Position numbers and translations under genes: made by a program. A stretch of DNA of 64,000 bases, from contig PDUO01000080.1 of NCBI GenBank assembly GCA_003008705.1, positions 11,803 to 75,802 of the forward strand, written 5' to 3'. Numbering within the stretch: the stretch's first letter is position 1; every line of letters starts with the position of its first letter. This DNA comes from Pezicula radicicola. Its lineage: Eukaryota > Ascomycota > Leotiomycetes > Helotiales > Dermateaceae. Shown in pieces: positions 35,278 to 44,599 of this stretch. Under the pieces are notes generated by a model, which was not told where the DNA came from, ran no database searches, and saw only the letters and a program-made list of their open reading frames with translations.

Positions 35278-36344
35278 ATGTCTAACAGAAGCTTCTACGA
35301 GAGCACGTCTACGTCATCCGCCTCAGGAGATTCAACACCCGCCCTTTCCTCCTCCTCCTCCTTCTACATCCCTTCCGCCATATCGCATTCCGTCTCCGGA
35401 TTACTACGGAGATTCTCGACCGATCCTAATCCAAGTTTGAAAACGCAAAACTCACTTTCTCGGTCCCACTCGCCAAAACTTCCAATGAATGGCAATGGGG
35501 TCTATACTCCTCATCGAACAGCGTCCCCTTTTCAGCCTCCACCCTTATATCCAATCACGTTGAAAGGATATCGGAGTGGCACATCGGAATCAGCGCATCT
35601 ACTCACAAGAGTATTGGCCGAAGAGATTCGATTGCTAGTCCCGCCGCGGCTACAACTTTGCGAGGATTGGAACCTGGTGTACAGTCTGGATCAGGACGGT
35701 GTAAGCCTGGGGACTCTGTACAAAAAATGTGATGATCTTCGAGGTCTAAGAAATGGTTTCGTCCTAGTTGTGAAGGATGCTGAAGGCGGTGTACGTGTTG
35801 CCAAAGTCCTGCTGCTGACCGTCACTAATCAATAGTGAAGCTATTCGGCGCATACTTAACAGAAGCTCCCCATGTCTCATCGCATTATTTTGGCACCGGC
35901 GAATGCTTCCTTTGGCGGGCCTCGATTCTCACCCCTTCCTTCATCATGCGAAATCTGCCGCCGCCTCCGTCAGCAGACACAACAGATTTGCAACGCACCA
36001 CTACAATCGGCGAGACCAAACCACTATCACCAATGGCTACTCCTTCACTCTTGTCGCCTATCACACCCGGCTTCTCTCCCAATTCAGGCGCTTCGACCCC
36101 TGATCGCATACGCTTCAAAGCCTTTCCATATTCAGGCGTCAATGATTATTTAATGCTATGCGAGACAGGATTCCTAAGCATAGGCGGTGGCGACGGGAAA
36201 TATGGGTTGTGGCTAGATGATAACTTTGAGAAAGGCATTAGCAGCCACTGCCTTACCTTTGGAAACGAGCCTCTTAGTGACGAGGGTGAGAAATTCGGCG
36301 TTATTGGCGTGGAGCTTTGGACTATTGGGAACATGAGGGAATGA
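35278..36344 (+). CDS. OXR1: Oxidation resistance protein 1 (TLDc domain)
   Basis: Two exons, 35278-35790 and 35841-36344, encode 338 residues. After a Ser-rich N-terminus (about 95 residues) the TLDc domain runs to the end: LAEEIRLLVPPRLQLCEDWNLVYS, then FVLVVKDAEGG joined to LFGAYLTEAPH, GTGECFLW, and the closing GKYGLWLDDNFEKG and GVELWTIG. TLDc proteins such as Oxr1 protect against oxidative damage; in fungi they interact with the V-ATPase and promote its disassembly. A Ser/Thr/Pro-rich insert (about residues 205-250) interrupts the domain, as in other fungal members. Another in-frame splice choice at the intron (35784 to 35835) would add or lose two residues; I chose the stronger GTACGT donor. 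Confidence 0.92.
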
Positions 36345-36630
36345 ATTAAGATAGGATTGAACGGGACGACAAAATTCAAGATGGCATGGGCGGAGGCTCT
36401 ATGATTGCATGCACGGGGCGTAATATATGATACCAATTTCTTTCAACTCCGTCCGAGGAGATATTGTTGGAGTAATCATCTGGAGGCGTGTTATAACATG
36501 GGAATGACAGGAAGGCATGTGCTCCTTCACTCAAAAGATAATTTGTCAGGCTACAAAATATCCATAACAGATGGCGCTGGAAGCGTCTTACATAGTGGGA
36601 TTATTTTATTATTGAAGCATTGTGGGATGC
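36345..36630. other. Convergent spacer between OXR1 and NAA30
   Basis: A 286-bp 3' spacer; nothing recognised. Confidence 0.5.
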
Positions 36631-37253
36631 TTAACTACCATCTTCTTGGGGGATGTCACCTCCTGTCATATCTCCCACTCTCTTTAGATGTAAGACCAAC
36701 CTGTATGCCTCGCTGCCGCTCAGATAATACTTCCATAACTTCTTACTCCTCGCAAAGCCCAATCTCTCATAGAGCTTCATAGCAGCGTCATTGCCCACCT
36801 CTGTCTCCAGCACTACCTCATCCGCGCCTTGCAGCTTCATTTTATCAATGCTCCGCCGTACCAGTTCCGTCGCTATCCCCTTCCCGCGATGCGCGGAGGA
36901 GACAGCGAGCATGGCGATATAGCCGCGAAGGGTTGGTGGGGAGTGTGATTGGTGGGGCTCCATCTTGGATATTACTACACCGATTAAGGAGGAGTCTTCG
37001 GGGTCGAGTGCCTGTCGAAGGTTAGAGAGGGAGGTATCTAGTAGATTTCATGAGGAGCAAATACCATGAAGCAGAGGTCAGACCATTGGTAAAGGAAGTA
37101 TCGGTACACATAGATGCTGTACGGCTCGCTCAGATCTTTCGATATGAGGGCTCTGATAGCAGGCAGATACTGTTTCTCGAGAGAATGGTCATATTGGATG
37201 TACCTGAGCTCTGATGGCAGCGCTGAAGGGTTCTTGGGTGTTTGTTCAGTCAT
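36631..37253 (-). CDS. NAA30: N-alpha-acetyltransferase catalytic subunit Naa30 (Mak3, NatC)
   Basis: Two exons, 37253-37065 and 37011-36631, encode 189 residues. It is a single GNAT domain: YVYRYFLYQWSDLCF in the substrate region, then GYIAMLAV and the acetyl-CoA loop HRGKGIATELV, VVLETEVGNDAAMKLYERLGF and KLWKYYLSG, all characteristic of Naa30/Mak3. NatC acetylates N-termini such as Met-Leu, Met-Ile and Met-Phe co-translationally with partners Naa35 and Naa38. The 53-nt intron falls between the two conserved halves. It is convergent with OXR1 and divergent from LRO1. Confidence 0.93.
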
Positions 37254-37706
37254 GGTTGTTGTTGAATGGAGGGGGTGGAGTATTGGAGGGGGAATGGATG
37301 CATGTGCTAATATCGGACGGTTTTCATTCGGAGTGCTTGAAAACCCATAGCCGGGCCAATTTCACATGTTGTGCAACTTGGCGTATCATACAAGCTGCAA
37401 GCTACAGGGATGTAGTTACCTGAACTTTGAAGGGGGTGAGGCTGAGTGGAGTCCCAGCAGCATTACAGGCACTCCCCAATACAGTAAAGTTTGACCCCTG
37501 GCGTAGCATTACGTAGCGGTCTTCTTGTCTACTAAAACCCCGAAGCGCATGCAATGTGTGCCGTGTACAGTAAAACAGCTACTATTGTACCTAAATACTA
37601 TAGCTACTTACCGTCCTTCCCTACCTAATTTAGGGTGACCAGGTGAAAAGACACCCTTTCCCGCCCTTCCTTTCCTTTCCTTTCCACCGTCTGTCATTTA
37701 CTTGTC
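37254..37706. promoter_or_regulatory. Divergent upstream region of NAA30 and LRO1
   Basis: About 450 bp, presumably both promoters. A CCTTTCC-type pyrimidine repeat lies directly before the LRO1 start (about 37,660-37,690), common in fungal 5' leaders. No gene seen. Confidence 0.5.
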
Positions 37707-39810
37707 ATGGCTTCCACTCTACGCCGTCGCATCTTGGGCGACAGTCCTACTCCTTCAGACACAACTCCTCGAGAAGATACTCTAGATATTCCGGAGAAGG
37801 CGGACAATGTGCGCCCGCGCCCGGATCCTGTCTCACGCGTTATGACAGACACCACGACGAAGAAGCAGAAAGGTCGCAAGAGACGGAATGGATTCGTCTT
37901 CTTCTTGGGTGGCTTATTTGGAATCATTGTCGCAGGTTTCTTTGCCCAAAAGAATGATTTGATCGAGTTTCCTGAGCTTGCAGATCTGAGCGTGGCCAAC
38001 TTATTGGATGTGTTACCGGCGGGAATGGTGAAGGATGCTAGGGACTTGGCTGTGCGTTATTCTTGGACTATATCTTGTAGTACACAAGCTGATGAAGTTG
38101 TCGCAGCGAGGAGAGCGCGAAGCTACGAACTACGATTCTTTTCAAGTAGGACTTAGCCTGCTGTCGCAAGGCATACAGGCAGATCATCCGGTGATTATGA
38201 TACCTGGCGTTATATCTACAGGCTTGGAGTCATGGGGCACAACAAATAAGAGCAGGCCATATTTCAGGAAAAGGTTGTGGGGGAGTTGGAGCATGATGCG
38301 TGCGCTGGTCCTTGACAAGGAGGGTTGGAAAAAGCATATCATGTTGGATAAACGGACAGGCTTAGATCCTCCAGGTGGTATTAAGCTACGGGCGGCACAA
38401 GGGTTCGATGCTGCAGATTTCTTCATTACCGGATATTGGATTTGGTGAGTTGTTTCAACAGTCTGGTATTTTCTCGTTCAGCATGGCTGACCGATATATG
38501 TAGGAACAAAATCTTGGAGAATCTTGCTACTATTGGCTATGACCCCTCCAACAGCTTCACAGCAGCGTACGACTGGCGTCTGTCGTACGCCAACCTTGAG
38601 GTTCGCGACCAATACTTCACACGTCTAAAAAGTTACATAGAGATAGCCAACAAAGTATCTAACAAAAAGGTTGTCCTGGCCTCGCACAGTATGGGAAGCC
38701 AAGTTCTATTCTACTTCTTTCACTGGGTTGCGGCGGCAGACGGAGGTGCTGGTGGTGATTCTTGGGTTGATGATCATGTTGATTCTTGGATCAACGTCAG
38801 TGGCTGCATGTTGGGTGCTCTCAAAGGCTTACCAGCTGTTCTGAGCGGAGAAATGAAAGACACTGCTCAACTGAACGCGTTTGCAGTTTATGGACTGGAT
38901 AAGTTTCTCAGTCGTGAAGAACGCGCAGAGCTGTTTAGGGCAATGCCTGGAATATCCTCCATGCTTCCCATAGGAGGTAATGCCATCTGGGGGAATTCAA
39001 CATGGGCACCAGATGACCTACCAGATCAAAATGCGACTTACGGCAGCTTTCTCAATTTCAGGACTGTCAACGGCACAACTCTCAAAAATATGACCGTTGA
39101 AGATAGCTTGCAATTCCTCTATAATACCACCGAAAACTGGTATGTGGATCAAGTCAAGGGAAGTTACTCCCATGGTGTTGCACACACAAGCGCCGAAGTG
39201 GATGCCAACGAAAAGGATCCCCGGAAATGGATAAACCCCCTTGAAACTCGACTACCTCTTGCGCCAAATCTAAAGATCTACTGTTTCTACGGTAGGCTCA
39301 GAATCAGGACTACTTTTTCGACAATTAGCTGACATAGAAACAGGAATCGGGAAACCCGCCGAGAGGGCCTACTTCTATCGACCAGACCTCTCGCCCTCCG
39401 CCTCGTTGAACATCACCATTGACACAGGCTTCAGTCAAGGCCCAGCCAGCAATCCACCCTCGGACGGTGGCGCAATAGTAGATCACGGTGTGATTCTCGG
39501 GGAAGGAGATGGAACTGTCAACCTACTCTCCCTCGGTTACATGTGCAACAAGGGTTGGAACATGCATCGCTACAACCCCGCCGGCGCAAAAATCAAAGTT
39601 TATGAGATGCCTCATGAACCTGAACGGTTCAGTCCGCGAGGTGGCCCTAACACAGGAGATCATGTAGACATTCTTGGGCGGCAAAGCTTGAACGATATGA
39701 TTCTGAGGATTGCAGCGGGTAAGGGCGATGATTTGGGTGAGAACATTCAGAGCAGAATTAAGGAGTATGCAGAGAAGGTTAAAATTTACGAGGAGGATGA
39801 GTATTTGTGA
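37707..39810 (+). CDS. LRO1: Phospholipid:diacylglycerol acyltransferase (PDAT, Lro1)
   Basis: Four exons, 37707-38051, 38107-38444, 38504-39291 and 39344-39810, encode 645 residues. A basic cytosolic N-terminus (KKQKGRKRRNG) precedes one membrane segment at about 62-80, as in a type II ER protein. The lumenal LCAT-like domain shows IMIPGVISTGLESW, AYDWRLSY, the nucleophile elbow ASHSMGSQV with Ser near 290, the acid in GDGTVNLLSLGYMC and the His in GDHVDILG near the C-terminus. Several N-x-S/T sites fit lumenal glycosylation. Lro1 transfers a fatty acid from phospholipid to diacylglycerol, making triacylglycerol for lipid droplets. The first splice junction is the least certain: another acceptor 21 nt upstream would add seven residues. 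The start ATG gives MASTLRRR. Confidence 0.95.
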
Positions 39811-40800
39811 ATACGATTGCTTAATGGATGGATGATGGGATGGCAATGATAATAGGGAGATGGGTTGGAAATTGTGGTGTTCTGGATGTTTTATACGGCG
39901 GTATTCAAGGGGTGTAGAGGCCGATTCGTAGTTCATGATACCCACGCTTGATCACCTTTTATGCATACCTAATTAATGCATATAGACCTTGTTCAATTCT
40001 TCCTATGGTTCCAGGTCAAGTAAAGGTGAAGAGAGTCTATTTTATGGTAACTTAAGAAGTTAACGAGTTCATGGATAGATGTATATAAGTATATTTGTAG
40101 TAGAACTCTGAGCTGTACTATGGTTAGAACCCAACCTATGCTTATTTAAAGAGGATATGACTAGAATAACTAAGTAAAAATCCAGCCTTGTTAGCACTTA
40201 ACAATCTTTGAGACTAACTTCAATGTTCGTTGCCTAATCCTTTGATTACTTTACTAGTAGGTGTTAACCGCACCAACTATTAAATTTGGGATGTTTATAA
40301 TTACATAACAGCACAACTACTAAGATAGAGGAGGCAACTCCCCCACTCTTCTCTCCCCTAAAAACAAGAAGATAGTAATCCGAAGGTAATTTTTCTTCTA
40401 ATTTTATTTGAATTCAAAAGTTGAAGCACCTGTAGATACTAGTCTATAATAGGAATAGAATCATTTAAAATATTTGAATTATACCTTCAACTAAATTGAG
40501 ACGGTTTATTAAAGCACAGAAGTTTTAATAAGATTTAGCATCAATTAATGCTTAGTTGATTCTTCTCATTTTCACTGCATAGTTAGCCGGACTTTTCTAG
40601 ACTACTTTTTTTCCTCTCCTTAAGAATTTATATACTCTTTATCCTCAACCCCGTTTTTTAATATTGTCTCAATTGCCCTTCATTTCTAGAATTGCCCATT
40701 CATTCAAACAAATTTATAATATCACGTTGCCGAAGTTGCCGAAGCAGAATTAAAATTAGATTAAGAGCAAGATTTTAACGCAGGCACGGCTAATAAGAGA

Positions 40801-40980
40801 TATCCCTTCCCTCGAATATTGGCCAACGCTTGGGCCATAGGGACGTGCAATAAAGTATCTATCAAGCCGCAGTTCCAGCCAATAAACTTCCTGTATTTGC
40901 CTCTAAGACGCGTTAAGCGATTGTAGAAGTGCAGAGTATCAAATCCCTGCCCAAATGGCCAATTTTCGAGGGAAGGGATA
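40801..40980. mobile_element. Non-autonomous inverted-repeat element (MITE-like, TA target site)
   Basis: A 180-bp segment ends in 25-bp terminal inverted repeats that match at 24 positions: the left end begins TATCCCTTCCCTCGAATATT and the right end is its complement with one change. The imperfect pairing resumes inside the element (TTGGGC on both arms). The outermost bases are TA on each side, as expected for a Tc1/mariner or Fot1/pogo-type TA target-site duplication. There is no room for a transposase. Family assignment is inferred. Confidence 0.75.
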
Positions 40981-41443
40981 CTGGCAGTGCTTGACCGCCA
41001 TACTTATTTTAAATTTAATTAAAGTTATACGTGTAGCTGTATAAAGCCTGGTACTGTAAGTGGCTTACGTACCTTCCGTACTTAACTCGTTTAAGTAGAG
41101 TTTAAAAGTTTATCTTACCTACCTTACTTCTAGGTTAGGTAGCTTAGTAGGTAATTAACATGTTTAGGTAAGTTACTTAACTTAAGTAACATACTTTATT
41201 TTTCTATAACCGCTCTTAGCAGGCAAATTTACCCTAAAAAATAACAGCCTATATCCTTAGAGGTAGGATTAAATAAAACTTTCTCCCTATTTATAGTAGT
41301 TTTGTCTAGAAGCAAAAGAATAAGGAACAGAAGTGTAGGTCGCTTTGTGGTTACAAAGCTGCTTTGTCTTCTTTGTACTTGGTAGAGCCAAGATACAACA
41401 ATAAGGTTTATTCATTGTAATGGTGACAGATCAAGTTCATCCA

Positions 41444-41484
41444 AAGTCCGTTAAGCGAGCCCCTTTCCTTCGCTTAACGGACTT
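41444..41484. repeat. Perfect 15-bp inverted repeat with 11-nt loop
   Basis: AAGTCCGTTAAGCGA and its exact reverse complement are separated by GCCCCTTTCCT. It may be a collapsed transposon (two TIRs joined) or a hairpin; it lies about 200 bp upstream of the DsbA-like gene. It has no T-tract of a terminator type. Confidence 0.85.
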
Positions 41485-41682
41485 GACTTTCTAATACTCA
41501 TCCGACAACATTTATCACTTATAAATCATCTTTTCTGAACATGACTATAAGAGTTGCAGCAGAAAGCTTGAAGTCTTGCTTATGCCTCCTGCACTCTTCC
41601 ACTATTTTAAATTATTCGATATCAATTTAAACTCCTCACTTTCTTGTCAAACACAACATACTACATTCAAGCGACTCATAAA

Positions 41683-42415
41683 ATGGCTATTATCAATATC
41701 AACGTTATCGCTGACAGTGTTTGTCCTTTTGTAAGTAGTCTTTCCGTAGACTCCACAAAAGATCCGTTTCTAAACACAATTAATTCAATATTAACAAGCC
41801 TTGCAAAAACAGTGTTATGCAGCATCCAAGCAAATCACAGCAGCAGTCTCAGCCTACAAGCAAAAGTACCCCACATCAAATGATTCATTTGCTATCAGCT
41901 GGCATCCCTTCTATCTAAACGCAGAACCCCCCAAGCCCTCGATCCCAAAAGAACAATATTTCACTACCAAGTTTGGCCCCGAGATGCTCGATCGTATCTA
42001 CAGCAGCCAGGAAGCCATGGGCAAGGAACATGGTATTAATTTCAAGCGTGGAGGCAAGATCGGCGATACTCGTGATAGCCATCGTTTGATTTATCTGGCA
42101 GGCAAGAAATCGGGTGCGGCGGTCCAGGAGAAGGTTGTCAATGATGTTTTTGCAGCCTATTTTGAGAAGGAGCAGGATATTTCTGAGCAGGGTGTCCTGC
42201 TTGATATTGCCGTGGGGGCTGGCATTGATAAGGTAGAGGCGAAGAAGTGGCTTGAGGGGGGGGATGGTGGTAAGGAGGTTGATGAGGAGGCTGCTAGGGC
42301 GAGGGCTGAGGGTGTTAAGTCTACACCGAATGTTAGGGTTGGGGATCATGATATGGGTAGTAATAGGGATGTTGAGTCGTTCCTTGCTGCGTTTGAAAAA
42401 GTAAAGGCTGCCTAG
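41683..42415 (+). CDS. DsbA/FrnE-like thioredoxin-fold oxidoreductase
   Basis: Two exons, 41683-41730 and 41813-42415, encode 216 residues. The N-terminal strand INVIADSVCPFCYAASKQI carries the C-P-F-C redox motif of the DsbA/FrnE (2-hydroxychromene-2-carboxylate isomerase-like) family; the second Cys starts exon 2. The cis-Pro region KSTPNVRVGD (about 183) and the helical insertion with FAAYFEKEQDISEQGVL also fit. Fungal members are small, soluble and usually of unproven function, thought to act as thiol oxidoreductases or glutathione-linked isomerases. No signal peptide is visible, so it is probably cytosolic. The 82-nt intron splits the active-site motif precisely. The 3' end of the gene is G-rich compared with its surroundings. 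Confidence 0.88.
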
Positions 42416-43381
42416 GTTTAAAGTCCTTTAGACTATGCATATGAGTTTGAATGAAATAGAGAAAATATTGAATTCAGTGAATATATGGGAATAGTCACGT
42501 GATCATCATACTACTACAAGTTGGCCTATTCTGGCACTCTAGCTTCCACACAGAACACAGAATCCACCACCATTGCCACCACATATTGATGTCCATATTG
42601 CCTCCCGTTTAACGGAAAATAGAAATCAAACCGGAAAAGTAGGTTAGAACGTGGTATTGTTGTTGCTATTTTAGGGTAAGATACGGAACAAACTTAGGTA
42701 ATTTACTTAGCTTGATTTAGGTAAAGTACCTTAACTTACTTTACATTTAAACATGTTTGTGCTTTGTCGCTAAACAGGAAGCTCGTTGCAGCGGTTACAG
42801 CGATTAGGTTCAAAAAACAAAAGTATATTCCAAATATGAAAAGCCAAAATCTAGGTTACCCCACTTTCGTATTTATAACTCTGTTATCTCTCCTGTATAG
42901 AACTAAAATACAGAAATATTAACTGTAGTGGAGCAAAAGAAAAGGTCACAAAAGGCAAAAAACATACAACAGTACGTATTCGCTGGTAACAAATCAGGAA
43001 TCATATAAAACAATTCTAAATTATGGCTTTTGGAGATCCTTTTTGTCGTTTTGCTTAGGCCAATAGGAGGCTACATTTGTTATCTTTGTCACGCCACGCA
43101 CTTATGAGCCAGATGCACCTGCACCTTTATAAAGGCGCAGCAGCAGGGGCGTGGGCGCTACGAGTACTAATGGGCAAAGCAATAATCATTACAATAATAA
43201 ACAATTCATTCTTATTGGTCGTTACGTAGCGGCTGGTGCTCCTCTGTGGCCGTCACTTTGGACGCTGTGAATTACACGTGACCTAGAATATGCCTTTCCA
43301 AGTTTGCAGCTACAAAGTCTTCTTTGACTCCGGACTCCAGAGCCCAGAGTCCATCTCCTCCCTACAATCCCGACTTTCGAA
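42416..43381. other. AT-rich intergenic region
   Basis: About 970 bp with degenerate copies of the dispersed motif (42693-42742, TTACTTAGCTTGATTTAGGT). The right end is GC-richer and probably holds the promoter of the kinase-like gene. No gene seen. Confidence 0.5.
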
Positions 43382-44398
43382 ATGGCCACATCCTTCAATC
43401 TCGACTGCCAGCGATGCCCACGGCCACAATTGCCATCAGACAGTGAAATTGTTGACGCTTGCAAATGCAACCCCCCTTGCGACGAGAATGAATTTCGTCT
43501 CAAAGGATTAATGTATCCTCCACAAGCCCCGATTTTCTGGATCAAGTATGGACTCCAGTCAGAAGGCAGAGACGCCGAGGCGCGAACTCAAGATTTTGCA
43601 TTCAGAGCTCTTAAGCAGGTACCGCAGTCAGATAGAGAAGGCATCCGGATCCCTGAGATTTACCACGTTTTCACAACAGACGAACATGAGTCTGGAGATT
43701 GTATGGTATATATCGTTATGGAGTACGCCCCAGGGAAAACACTTCGACAGATTTTCTCTAGTAACTTTTCAGTTGACAGTGGTGTGGAAAACCACTTATA
43801 TGATCTTATAACTAAGGCAATTAAGCTATTTCTTACCTTCGAAGTTCCTAACGATGCCACTCCAGGACCATACAAAGGTGGAATTATTAGGCACCCACTT
43901 TTCAAAGATTATCAGGCAGCTATTGAATATTCGTCAGTTGCCCAATTGCAGAGTCATATAAACAAGGTACGGTCTATTTCAATCTTTAGTAAAAGACTTA
44001 CTTTCCCTATACTAATTAAGAGTCTACTAGGTTGCTACTATAAGATCTAAAGATCAACCAACTGTTGACTTCTCAGAAGAAAAGCTATTCTTTTGTTTTA
44101 CGGACCTTTACGAGAGGAACTTTCTTCTCGCAGATGATGGGAGCCTCTTTGTCCTTGATTTCGAGCATGCGGGCTTTCTGCCAATTAGCTTTATGACTTA
44201 CACACTTACTCTAAATCGGCCAGTCTGTGAGGCTATTAAGGATAGATTGAACCTCTCACAAAAAAATCTTCCTGGTTTAGTAAAGGCTGGTTCATATTTT
44301 ATTATGAGTACACATACTATCGGTAGGTCCTGTATAATAATCGAGATCTATCTCTCTTTTACTAACTAGTGCTGGCTACAGGACTTCCTTTAGAATAA
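43382..44398 (+). CDS. Kinase-like (aminoglycoside phosphotransferase-type) fungal protein
   Basis: Three exons, 43382-43966, 44031-44322 and 44382-44398, encode 297 residues; the last exon gives only G-L-P-L-E-stop. The fold is recognisable from YIVMEYAPGKTL (hinge), CFTDLYERNFLL and LFVLDFEHAGFLPISFMTY. These correspond to the catalytic loop and metal-binding segment of APH/choline-kinase-like proteins common in filamentous fungi. The canonical HxD of the catalytic loop reads F-T-D, so the His is absent; Asp and Asn are kept. A Cys-rich start (CQRC, CKCNPPC) is unusual. The substrate is unknown. It lies 200 bp upstream of the disrupted DUF6604 gene on the same strand. No signal peptide or membrane segment is evident. 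Confidence 0.78.
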
Positions 44399-44599
44399 AC
44401 TTTACCAACTTCTACAGGGGATTATTATGTGTGCCTGCTATATTATGTGAATAGTCAACTGATTTTCAGACTCGGTGTACGGTCCAAACTATCATTTCCA
44501 TTCCAACCCTTGGAATTGTTACTGCGCAATGATTGCAACCACGATATTTCTTGATATTGCCTATCACAAAAGGACTCATTAGCAGCACCTTCCTTGAAA

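Larger units (their letters stand above)
39811..41682. other. AT-rich spacer with mobile-element remnants
   Basis: About 1.9 kb without a gene. It contains the 180-bp inverted-repeat element at 40801-40980, a 15-bp hairpin at 41444-41484 and degenerate GTAAGTTACTT-type motifs near 41,160-41,205 related to the dispersed 18-nt repeat. Confidence 0.6.
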
